From NCBI GenBank assembly GCA_963520375.1, contig CAUQQF010000001.1, positions 91,507 through 155,506 of the forward strand: a stretch of DNA of 64,000 nt, in the 5' to 3' direction. The translations under genes were made by a program, and so were the position numbers. Source of the stretch: JABCPE02 sp963520375 (GTDB lineage Bacteria; Bacteroidota; Bacteroidia; Flavobacteriales; Weeksellaceae). Below are positions 33,078 through 40,354 of the stretch, piece by piece (within the stretch, counting starts at the first letter, position 1; each line of letters opens with the position of its first letter). The notes below the pieces were generated by a model that saw nothing but the letters and a program-made list of their open reading frames with translations, made no database searches and was not told the DNA's origin.

Positions 33078-33791
33078 TTACTTCTTCTCTTCATTCCAGT
33101 GTAGTCCGCACTCTTTCTTATCTTCATTCTCCCACCACCAGCGTCCTGCGCGGATATCTTCACCTTCTTTTATTGGGCGTGTCATCGGCTGATCGCCTAT
33201 ACTTACATAGCCCTGCTCATGAAGCGGATTGTAAGGAATTTGGTGTTCTTTCAAAAATGGTAAAAGTTCTCCCGTTTTCCAGTGCAATAGAGGATGAAAC
33301 TTGATGATTTTATTCCCTTCATCCCATTCCACCATCGGCATCTGCTGTCTGTGTGGAGACTGCTCCGCTCTGATTCCCGTAATCCAGACATCATATCCTT
33401 CCAAAGCTCTTTTCAGCGGCTCCACTTTTTTTATGTAGTCGTGCTCTTTTCTCAGCTCTACAGATTTGTAAAATCCATTAACTCCATGCTTTCTCACATA
33501 CTCCTCTATTCTGTGATTATCAGCATAATAAGCTGGAATGAGCATATTGTATTTTTCATTGGTATTTACCCAAGTGTCATAGGTTTCGTAGAACATTCGC
33601 CCTGTGTCTATCGTAAAAATATCTATCGGAAGATTATTCTTAAAAATATAATCCGTGATTATCTGGTCTTCCATCCCAAAACTCGTAGAAAAAACTACTT
33701 TTTTAGGGAATTTTTCAACTAACAAAGCCAAAGCTTCTTCTATGGGTAATTGTGGTAATATATTGGATAATTCTTCTATCTTCATAAACAT
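33078..33791 (-). CDS. cysH: Phosphoadenylyl/adenylyl-sulfate reductase, lacking iron-sulfur cysteines
   Basis: 237 residues with the CysH PP-loop-like FSTSFGMEDQ (34-43), DTGRMFYETY and the C-terminal catalytic ECGLH with Cys228. Cys228 is the only cysteine in the protein. Where [4Fe-4S] APS reductases carry CC-x-x-RKVEPL the sequence reads H117-D-Y-I-K-K-V-E-P-L. Where they carry C-E-P-C-T-R-P it reads D200-Q-P-M-T-R-P. Yet the tail GRWWWE…KKECGLH is of the APS-reductase type. No APS kinase gene is seen. It could be a cluster-free APS reductase, or a PAPS reductase supplied by a kinase encoded elsewhere. The first gene of the operon. Confidence 0.9.
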   Translation of the reverse strand: MFMKIEELSNILPQLPIEEALALLVEKFPKKVVFSTSFGMEDQIITDYIFKNNLPIDIFTIDTGRMFYETYDTWVNTNEKYNMLIPAYYADNHRIEEYVRKHGVNGFYKSVELRKEHDYIKKVEPLKRALEGYDVWITGIRAEQSPHRQQMPMVEWDEGNKIIKFHPLLHWKTGELLPFLKEHQIPYNPLHEQGYVSIGDQPMTRPIKEGEDIRAGRWWWENEDKKECGLHWNEEKK

Positions 33792-33803
33792 TTATTTATC
33801 GTG

Positions 33804-33811
33804 CAAAATTA
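33804..33811 (-). promoter_or_regulatory. -7 element TAATTTTG upstream of cysH operon
   Basis: An exact TAnnTTTG match on the minus strand, 13 bp upstream of the first cysH ATG. No clear -33 element. Confidence 0.45.
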
Positions 33812-33869
33812 AAAAACTTTATAGATAACGCCCCAAGATAGCAAAAAATTATTAGTCTGACAAATTAAA

Positions 33870-34556
33870 TCAAACATATGATTTTTCCCTTTTCAAATCT
33901 GTGATGAGCATCGGATTGTCTTGTTTCATCTTATTGACAAGTTCCTCTACTCTGCTGGTTTTTGGGTCTTCCCAAAGCCAGTCCAATTCCTCCTGAGTAA
34001 TACCCACCATCTGCAAAAAGGCAACCTCGCCATGAGGTGTTTCTATCGTGCCAAGCTGTGGGTCAGGCGCAAAGACCATCCCTACCAATTTAGTATCACA
34101 TTCTAAACGAATAGGCCCATTGGCTGGAATGAAATGATAGGCTTCAAACCATTTTTTGCTTTCAAATACATAGCGAGCCAAATTCTGCATCACATTCATC
34201 GCCCAATAAGGCTCATGTTTAGCTCCATCCGAATCCTTATCCTTCTCAAAAGGAAGCACACGAAAAGTAAACTCAAAGCCCCATCCACTAAATTCATTTT
34301 CAGCACTTTCAGGCGAGTAATATAAGTCGCTCATCCCGTATGACACTATATGCCGATGAAAAGCCTGCTCCTCATTATCATAAATACTAATGCCATCAAG
34401 TGGGTCTTCCCCTCCGAGCATAAATTTTAAAACAGGTCCATAATGGCGAGGTTCCTGCTCAGGATAAATCTTCAATAAAGCCTCATCTATAGTATCCCAA
34501 CCTACTGAATCAGTCTCTTCAAATTTTGCTTTGTATTGCTCTTCTGTGTATCTCAT
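33870..34556 (-). CDS. Suppressor-of-fused (SUFU) domain protein
   Basis: 228 residues. The whole length fits the bacterial SUFU domain: an acidic N-terminal helix, YGPVLKFMLGGEDPLDGISIY (in parts), HIVSYGMSDLYY, GWGFEFTFRV, then a central helix and PDPQLGTIETPHGEVAFLQMVGITQEELDW (in parts). In bacteria such proteins are frequently immunity components of polymorphic toxin systems, though no toxin gene lies beside it here. It sits between rsgA and cysH on the minus strand with gaps of 22 and 78 bp. No signal peptide; cytosolic. Confidence 0.85.
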   Translation of the reverse strand: MRYTEEQYKAKFEETDSVGWDTIDEALLKIYPEQEPRHYGPVLKFMLGGEDPLDGISIYDNEEQAFHRHIVSYGMSDLYYSPESAENEFSGWGFEFTFRVLPFEKDKDSDGAKHEPYWAMNVMQNLARYVFESKKWFEAYHFIPANGPIRLECDTKLVGMVFAPDPQLGTIETPHGEVAFLQMVGITQEELDWLWEDPKTSRVEELVNKMKQDNPMLITDLKREKSYV

Positions 34557-34578
34557 TTTTTTTAATTTTAATTTATAA

Positions 34579-35502
34579 TTAGTTATTTTCTTCTGCTTCT
34601 TCCATCAATTTTAAATAAGTCAAATATCTCGACTCCAAAATATTTCCTTCCTCTAATTGGGCTATAACGGAACATTTTGGTTCATTGATATGCAGACAGT
34701 TATGAAATTTACAATTTTTCCCTTCCTCAAATATCTCTGGAAAAAAATGCTGAATTTCCTCTTTTTCTATATCCACCATCGCAAACTCTCGCACACCCGG
34801 CGTATCAATAACACTTCCGCCAAAACTCCAAAAATGCATCTGCGCAAAAGTAGTTGTATGTTTCCCTTTGAGGTGTGCCTCCGATATTTCGCCTGTTTTC
34901 AAATCAAGTGTCGGTTCCAGCGTATTCACCAGAGTAGATTTTCCACTTCCCGAGTGCCCAAAAAACACCGAAACTTTATCTTTCAAGAGTATTTTCAAGG
35001 TTTCTATATTTTCTCCTGAAACAGAAGAAATTTTCAGGGTTTCGTAGCCTATATTCTGGTAAAGCTGCTGAAGCTCTTCCAAAAGTTCCAATTCTTCGGC
35101 ATTAAGTGTATCTATTTTATTAAATAAAATCAAAGGCTGAATGTTGTAAGCCTCACAGCACACCAAAAAACGATCCAAAAAGCCGAGCGAAGTTTCAGGG
35201 AATTTTAGCGTAAAAATAAAACACGCCGTGTCTATATTAGAAGCGATAATGTGGGCTTCTTTGGAAAGATTGACTGATTTTCGGATGAGATAATTTTTCC
35301 TTGGTTCTATCTTTGTAATCCAGGCAACATCAGAACTTTCCAGCTCAAATTCCACAAAATCTCCCACCGCGAGCGGATTGGTAAGCCTTGTTTTCTGGAG
35401 TTTAAATTTCCCTCGTATTCTGGCTTCGTAGATGATATTTGTCGCAGTTTCCTGCACTTGGTACCAGCTTCCTGTTGATTTTATAATTAGTCCTTTTTTC
35501 AA
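34579..35502 (-). CDS. rsgA: Ribosome small-subunit-dependent GTPase A
   Basis: 307 residues with the circularly permuted GTPase order: NKID (128-131) precedes P-loop GHSGSGKST (182-190) and DTPG (233-236). An N-terminal OB fold and a C-terminal zinc site (C-K-F-H-N-C…C) complete the family pattern. RsgA promotes late maturation of the 30S subunit. Lies 20 bp after the dnaX tau frame. Confidence 0.96.
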   Translation of the reverse strand: MKKGLIIKSTGSWYQVQETATNIIYEARIRGKFKLQKTRLTNPLAVGDFVEFELESSDVAWITKIEPRKNYLIRKSVNLSKEAHIIASNIDTACFIFTLKFPETSLGFLDRFLVCCEAYNIQPLILFNKIDTLNAEELELLEELQQLYQNIGYETLKISSVSGENIETLKILLKDKVSVFFGHSGSGKSTLVNTLEPTLDLKTGEISEAHLKGKHTTTFAQMHFWSFGGSVIDTPGVREFAMVDIEKEEIQHFFPEIFEEGKNCKFHNCLHINEPKCSVIAQLEEGNILESRYLTYLKLMEEAEENN

Positions 35503-35522
35503 GAAAATATTTTTTAGTTTTT

Positions 35523-36137
35523 TTAAGTAAAATCAAATTTCATCAAATCTTCCAAATCCCTCAAAATTGGGTTGATTTCAGCAAATTTATCAAAAATTTT
35601 TCGCTTCGTGACCACTTCCCTTTTTAGGCTGGTGTCTGCTTTGTAGAGGATTTCTATTTTGAAATTATTTACTTTGTGTTTAAAGTGATTGAAAAAATCC
35701 GCCTGAACTCTCTCAAATTCATGCTTTGCACTATCCGAAGAATATAATACTTCTATCTGGTTTTCATCTGCTTTACGAAGCTGGAAGGAGCTTATCGCGT
35801 TATACGCCACTATATCATTCACCGAGAGTTCTTTTAGGAAACTACGCCATTCAGTTTGCAGGTCAGTTTCCGTGAAATGATGGTCAGGAAGGTTTTCTTC
35901 CGTTTCAGAAAAAAGATTTTGTTCGTCTTCTTTTTCCTTCTTTTCCATATGTTTTTTAATGGAAAATTCGGAAGATTTCTTCACATTCCCACCTATCGGT
36001 TGAACGGCTTTTTTTACTGCTAATTCTGTAATTTCCTCTGTTGAAAGAGTTTTCGGCGCGGGAGTTTCGGATTTTTTAGGAGTAGTTTCTCGTAGTTTTT
36101 CTACATTACGAAACGGCGGAACCAGTATTAAGAACTT
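35523..36137 (-). CDS. dnaX: DnaX C-terminal (tau-specific) region, reached by -1 frameshift
   Basis: A 205-codon open stretch in the -1 frame relative to dnaX, continuous through the A10 run at 36136-36145. Reading A9-A10-G as AAG joins it directly to the upstream dnaX frame: …DKKK then KFLILVPPFRN…. The product (with 36138-37210) would be 562 residues, the expected length of tau in this group. Its ending KRKIFDKFAEINPILRDLEDLMKFDF resembles the end of other Bacteroidota DnaX proteins (N-P-x-L-x-x-L-x-x-x-F-x-x-D). The GTG at 35984 is not needed as an independent start. Either programmed frameshifting/slippage or an error in the homopolymer is possible. Confidence 0.75.
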   Translation of the reverse strand, partial: KFLILVPPFRNVEKLRETTPKKSETPAPKTLSTEEITELAVKKAVQPIGGNVKKSSEFSIKKHMEKKEKEDEQNLFSETEENLPDHHFTETDLQTEWRSFLKELSVNDIVAYNAISSFQLRKADENQIEVLYSSDSAKHEFERVQADFFNHFKHKVNNFKIEILYKADTSLKREVVTKRKIFDKFAEINPILRDLEDLMKFDFT

Positions 36138-37210
36138 TTTTTTTTATCCATATCCACAGCGGTAAGGCTGGCAAGCTGCATGAGGGCAATCTCCACCGTA
36201 AGGCGTGGATTTTTGGAATTTTTATAGTTAATGTCTGCATGATTGCAGATTTCTATCGCATTGATGAGCTGTTGCGCTGTCCATTTTTGGCTCTGCTCAG
36301 CGTATTTTGCTTTGGTATTTTCGCCAATTTCTATTAAAGCCAAAGTGGAAGGATTCTGCGCCAGCATCAAATCTCTGAAATGACTGCCAAGCCCAGCGAT
36401 AAAAATATGTGGGTCAAAACCTTTTTTAACAATCTCATCAAATTTCGCTAAAATAGCAGGAATATCGTTTTCTTTCGCTAAATCAGCCACTTTTAGATAT
36501 TGGTCATAATCCAATATATTGAGAATTTCAGCTGCGTTTGCAAGGGTAATATTCTTCTGCGAAAAAGTAGTCAGCCTGTCAAAAATAGACAATGCATCAC
36601 GCAAGGCTCCATCCGCCTTTTGTGCGATGAGAAACAGGGCGTCATCTTCGTAAGCTATCCCTTCTTTTTCGGCTATTTTCTTTAAATGATTTTGGATATC
36701 CTCTATCGTAATTCTCTTGAAATCATAGATTTGACAACGAGAAAGAATCGTTGGGATAATCTTATGTTTTTCCGTAGTCGCTAAAATGAAAATAGCGTGT
36801 GCAGGTGGTTCTTCCAGCGTTTTCAGAAAAGCATTGAAAGCCGCCTGAGAGAGCATATGCACCTCATCTATGATGTACACCTTATACTGTCCTACCTGCG
36901 GTGCAAAACGCACTTGGTCTATCAAATGCCGAATATCATCCACCGAATTATTAGACGCGGCATCTAATTCGTAAATATTAAACGCGAAACCTTCTTCATC
37001 AGTTGCTCCTGATTTTTCATTGATTTTTCTCGCTAAAATCCTTGCACAAGTGGTTTTTCCCACCCCACGAGGCCCACAGAAAAGCAGAGCCTGTGCAAGC
37101 TGATTATTCTCTATGGCATGTTCCAATGTATCCGTAATATGAGACTGCCCCACAACGGAGTCAAACTCCTGTGGACGATATTTTCTCGCTGATACAATGA
37201 AATTTTCCAT
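36128..37210 (-). CDS. dnaX: DNA polymerase III gamma/tau subunit, zero-frame (gamma-like) product
   Basis: 360 residues. Clamp-loader ATPase: RKYRPQEFDSVVGQ, Walker A GPRGVGKTT (46-54), a DEVHM Walker B, the KTLEEPP motif, and sensor arginine in SRC (ILSRCQIYDF). The Cys-rich zinc module found between Walker A and the ASNN motif in many DnaX proteins is absent. The reading frame stops two codons after the A10 run (K-K-K-S-S-stop). Beyond it the coding sequence continues in the -1 frame. The short product ends in the position expected for gamma. Confidence 0.93.
   Translation of the reverse strand: MENFIVSARKYRPQEFDSVVGQSHITDTLEHAIENNQLAQALLFCGPRGVGKTTCARILARKINEKSGATDEEGFAFNIYELDAASNNSVDDIRHLIDQVRFAPQVGQYKVYIIDEVHMLSQAAFNAFLKTLEEPPAHAIFILATTEKHKIIPTILSRCQIYDFKRITIEDIQNHLKKIAEKEGIAYEDDALFLIAQKADGALRDALSIFDRLTTFSQKNITLANAAEILNILDYDQYLKVADLAKENDIPAILAKFDEIVKKGFDPHIFIAGLGSHFRDLMLAQNPSTLALIEIGENTKAKYAEQSQKWTAQQLINAIEICNHADINYKNSKNPRLTVEIALMQLASLTAVDMDKKKSS
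36136..36145 (-). promoter_or_regulatory. A10 slippery sequence in dnaX
   Basis: On the minus strand the bases read GAT-AAA-AAA-AAA-AGT-TCT-TAA: ten A residues then G. The run contains A-AAA-AAG-like and A-AAA-AAA slippery heptamers in the proper phase. Zero frame terminates at once; -1 frame opens for 204 more residues. A small GTAG-A5-CTAC hairpin follows about 30 nt downstream. Confidence 0.7.
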
Positions 37211-37252
37211 TTGACAAAAGTAATTATTTTTTTTGTTTGAGGCAATTATTTT

Positions 37253-37663
37253 TTATTTACACTTGCCTATAATAGTATCTGGGTGGTAAAAATACCCATA
37301 CTTATCATAATATCTTATCACTCCTATGGTTTTAAGAGAATCATTCTTACATTTTTCTTTATAAAAATATGCAATTCCCCTTTCTTCTTGGTGTAAATCT
37401 AAAAAATGTGAGCTTGTAGGTCCTCCATCATCTTCCTCATGGGTCAAGAAATATTCTGTATCCCATGAATATTCATAAATTTCTGTATATTCTATTTTTT
37501 GGCTTATTAAATATTTTTTTAATTCTTCTCTCAGCAAAGAATCATTTTTGGGTAGATTTTTGACCAAAACCAAATTCATTGTTTCGGATTGATAAAATTC
37601 TATCTCTTTCTCTTTACACGAAAAAGAAATCAGTCCTATCAAAAAAACAAGATAAAATTTCAT
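37253..37663 (-). CDS. Small lipoprotein, unknown function
   Basis: 136 residues with a short signal and lipobox FSC (Cys16). The mature part is rich in Tyr, Glu and Asp (EEDDGGPTSSHFLDLHQEER and similar) with no recognised motif. It resembles the islet lipoproteins at 5659 and 8179 in length and composition, though not in obvious sequence. It lies between dnaX and the HMG-CoA synthase gene (6 bp), with AT-rich coding sequence. Function unknown. Confidence 0.65.
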   Translation of the reverse strand: MKFYLVFLIGLISFSCKEKEIEFYQSETMNLVLVKNLPKNDSLLREELKKYLISQKIEYTEIYEYSWDTEYFLTHEEDDGGPTSSHFLDLHQEERGIAYFYKEKCKNDSLKTIGVIRYYDKYGYFYHPDTIIGKCK

Positions 37664-37668
37664 CTAAA

Positions 37669-38985
37669 TTACCCCTTGAATTGGTACTTTCTCGCTCCAT
37701 AAGAAAGTGGATTTTTTCTCTCAATCTCCACTAACCCAAAGCCTTTATAATTAGGATTTACGGAAGTTTTCAGTTGTTTTCTATGGAGTTTTTCATAAGT
37801 TGAAAAATCCACCACTTTTCTATTTCCAAGGGTTTCAAAAAGCTGCCATTTTTCCACAACAGATTTCCAGTTTTCATTTATTTTCCCTGAAAAAACCTTG
37901 GATTTAGAACCACTTCCATAAGCCAAAAAACCTAATTCCTTCCCAGAAAGTTCCTCTTCCCTGTCAAAAGACACCTGCAATGCAGACAGCAGCGCCATGA
38001 AAATAGAAGCTGTATAGAGGTTTCCTATGTCTGAGCTCGCTCTCTGTGACGGCTCTATTTTTTGCTTTATAAAATCCAAATATTCTTCGGACTTAGCAAG
38101 GGCTTTTTTCTCTTCTTCGGTCGTGTAGGGCAGGTTATTTTCTATGCTGTACAACTCTGTGAAAACTCTTTTTCCATGGAATGCATACGGCAGGTGAAAA
38201 ATCAAATAATGCCAGTTTTCATAGGGTTTTACCAAAGAATTTTCAGCCTTGTAATGTTCATAGGCTTCTCTGATTCTATTTTGGTAGCATTGATTAGAAT
38301 ACTGCCCGTCAAAAATAGGTTCATCAGAGAAAATCTCCATTTTGTCTGGTGCTGTTTCTGGTGCGTTTTTGAGGTCAGATTTAGCAATTTCTCTCCTTGG
38401 TTTGAAAAAATCAAAAACACTCTCCGTGGCTACTCCCCATTTCCCTTCTATTTCCAATAAATTCGGTTTCGCCGAAATCAATAAAGCCACTGCGCCAGCG
38501 CCCTGCGTATATTCGCCCGTTGATTTCAGTTCATATTTTGCATAGTCGGAAGCGATTACCACCGCTTTTTTATCGGGATTCACTTTCACAAAATCCAAAC
38601 AAGTCTGCAATGCATCCACCCCGCCAATACAGGCAAAAGTCATATCCACCACATCACAATTCCCAAAACATCTCTCGCCCAGCACCTGCTCCACCATTTG
38701 CACCGCATAGGTAGCGGTAGGCTTTGCGGCATCCAAAGCACTTTCCGTTCCTAAATAAATCCTTGCAATATCTTTGGGCTGGATATTGTAGTCTTTTATG
38801 AGCTTCAGAAGAGCCTCTGCCGCGAAAGTTGCCGTATCTTCGTGCACATCAGGAAGAGCCATCTTGTGAAGCCCAAGACCTTTTTCTAACTTAGCCGAAT
38901 CTATTTCTCTATTTTCAGCTAACTCATTGATATTCAAATAGAGCGACGGCACATAGAAACTTGCCGCTTCAATTCCATATTTCAT
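37669..38985 (-). CDS. Hydroxymethylglutaryl-CoA synthase
   Basis: 438 residues. The thiolase-fold enzyme condenses acetyl-CoA with acetoacetyl-CoA to HMG-CoA, the entry to the mevalonate pathway. Catalytic Cys119 sits in DMTFACIGGVDAL. Glu81 lies in YLGTESALDAAKP, and the later His of FHLPYAFHGKR (about 263-273) completes the family set. Flavobacteria make isoprenoids by the mevalonate route, and a mevalonate kinase gene lies 6 kb away. The two genes are not in the same operon. Confidence 0.93.
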   Translation of the reverse strand: MKYGIEAASFYVPSLYLNINELAENREIDSAKLEKGLGLHKMALPDVHEDTATFAAEALLKLIKDYNIQPKDIARIYLGTESALDAAKPTATYAVQMVEQVLGERCFGNCDVVDMTFACIGGVDALQTCLDFVKVNPDKKAVVIASDYAKYELKSTGEYTQGAGAVALLISAKPNLLEIEGKWGVATESVFDFFKPRREIAKSDLKNAPETAPDKMEIFSDEPIFDGQYSNQCYQNRIREAYEHYKAENSLVKPYENWHYLIFHLPYAFHGKRVFTELYSIENNLPYTTEEEKKALAKSEEYLDFIKQKIEPSQRASSDIGNLYTASIFMALLSALQVSFDREEELSGKELGFLAYGSGSKSKVFSGKINENWKSVVEKWQLFETLGNRKVVDFSTYEKLHRKQLKTSVNPNYKGFGLVEIERKNPLSYGARKYQFKG

Positions 38986-39014
38986 ACTTTGATTTTCTGG
39001 TTTTTATTTTTTTC

Positions 39015-39869
39015 TTATTTAATTATTCTTTCCAGCACCCACTCTATCATCATTTTTTCAGATTTATGGTGGTCTGCAGCGAACTCTCCTCTTCTTCTGT
39101 TTGCAATCACATTATTAATAGTAATCGCCTTGTGTCCCAATAATTTAGACATTCCATAGATCGCCGAAGTTTCCATTTCAAAGTTAGTAACTCCTAAATC
39201 ATTCAGCACTTCCAAAAACTGGTCATCCACAGCTCTCAGTCTCAGCTGTCTTCCCTGCGGTGCATAAAACCCTGGGAAAGTCGCTGTATTTCCTACATAT
39301 TTCGCATCTTTGAAATATTCATACTGACTCTCTGCCCATTCTGAGAAATAAAGCATCGGCTTTATCTTTTCGTATGGGAATTTTGCCAAGAAATTTTTGC
39401 TAAATTCATTCTCAAACTGATAATCTTTGTAAAAATGAAGAAGTCCGTCTAAACCTACCACATTCTGTGTAACCAGCATGTTATCCACCTCTACATCAGG
39501 ATTTACGCTTCCACAAGTTCCCATACGGAACAATTGTAAAGCTTTGTGTTCTGATTTAAATTCTTTGTTTTTCAAATCAATATTCACCAAAGCATCCAGC
39601 TCATTCATCACAATATCAATATTTTCCGTACCGATGCCTGTAGACATCACCGTGATTCGCTCTCCTCTGAGCGTTCCTGTATGTGTGTAAAATTCTCTTT
39701 TATTTTTCTTAATTTCTACTTTATCAAAGTATTGTGAAACTTTCGGAACACGATCTGGGTCACCCACCAAAAGAATTTTTTCTGCGATATCTTCTGGCTG
39801 AAGGTTTAAATGATATACACTTCCATCTGGATTTAAAACCAATTCTGAGGCTGCTAATTTATTTACCAT
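39015..39869 (-). CDS. Nucleoside phosphorylase (uridine phosphorylase family)
   Basis: 284 residues. Motifs of the PNP/UDP superfamily: ILLVGDPDRVPKVSQYF (phosphate-binding, about 29-45), TGIGTENIDIVMNEL, RMGTCGSVNPDV (near 164) and FEMETSAIYGMSKLLGH (near 220), including the Glu-Met-Glu nucleoside site. The enzyme splits nucleosides by phosphate to base and pentose 1-phosphate. Specificity for uridine is likely from the ETS/EME context but not certain. Monocistronic; -7 element TACCTTTG is upstream at 39912-39919. Confidence 0.85.
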   Translation of the reverse strand: MVNKLAASELVLNPDGSVYHLNLQPEDIAEKILLVGDPDRVPKVSQYFDKVEIKKNKREFYTHTGTLRGERITVMSTGIGTENIDIVMNELDALVNIDLKNKEFKSEHKALQLFRMGTCGSVNPDVEVDNMLVTQNVVGLDGLLHFYKDYQFENEFSKNFLAKFPYEKIKPMLYFSEWAESQYEYFKDAKYVGNTATFPGFYAPQGRQLRLRAVDDQFLEVLNDLGVTNFEMETSAIYGMSKLLGHKAITINNVIANRRRGEFAADHHKSEKMMIEWVLERIIK

Positions 39870-39911
39870 AATAATTTTCTATTTTTTATTCAACTTAAAA
39901 TTAAAACTTCC

Positions 39912-39919
39912 CAAAGGTA
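39912..39919 (-). promoter_or_regulatory. -7 element TACCTTTG upstream of the nucleoside phosphorylase gene
   Basis: An exact TAnnTTTG match on the minus strand, 43 bp upstream of the ATG at 39869. Confidence 0.42.
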
Positions 39920-39964
39920 AGGAATTTTATTGATTTCCTACCGATAATGTTCTTTTCTGAGGCT

Positions 39965-40288
39965 TTATCCTCCTACTCTCTTGGTTTTGTAGCCCATATC
40001 AGAGAGAATTTTCATGATTTTATCGCGGTTGTCTCCTTGGATGATAATCACACCATCCTTCTCCGAACCACCGATTCCCAGAGCAGTTTTTATTTTTTTG
40101 GAAATATTTTTCAGTTCTTCCTCACTGCCCTCAAAACCTTCTATCAAAGTGACAGGCTTTCCGTTTCTCCCTTTCTTTTCGTATTTACAGATGAGCGGTT
40201 CTCGCTGCTCGTTTTGTTCTTCAGGCATCTGGAAGTCCTGCTCTACATGGTCTGGAAAAAGATTTTTCAGCTGGTCTCGTAAATCCAT
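39965..40288 (-). CDS. SUI1/YciH-family translation initiation factor-like protein
   Basis: 107 residues from the ATG at 40288; the TTG two codons upstream is less likely. The SUI1 fold is visible as KKGRNGKPVTLIEGFEGSEEELKNISKKIKTALGIGGSEKDGVIIIQGD (in parts), then RDKIMKILSDMGYKTKRVG. The pattern GGS-x-K-x-G-x-I-I-I-Q-G-D is the eIF1 signature. Bacterial YciH proteins may aid start-codon discrimination. It lies after the pnp terminator, between pnp and the phosphorylase gene. Confidence 0.88.
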   Translation of the reverse strand: MDLRDQLKNLFPDHVEQDFQMPEEQNEQREPLICKYEKKGRNGKPVTLIEGFEGSEEELKNISKKIKTALGIGGSEKDGVIIIQGDNRDKIMKILSDMGYKTKRVGG

Positions 40289-40309
40289 AATCAAAATATA
40301 TCATTTAAT

Positions 40310-40339
40310 AAAAAACTCTCATCAGTGTGAGAGTTTTTT
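40310..40339 (-). terminator. Intrinsic terminator of pnp
   Basis: A 12-bp stem (AAAAAACTCTCA/TGAGAGTTTTTT) with a 6-nt loop, 15 bp after the pnp stop; the T-rich side faces the minus-strand direction. Confidence 0.88.
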
Positions 40340-40354
40340 GTTTTTGTTTTAAAA

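Noticed and set aside
35523..35984. A separate 153-residue gene starting at GTG 35984
   Set aside because: The frame extends unbroken upstream to the dnaX A-run, so it is the tau-specific part of dnaX rather than an independent gene.
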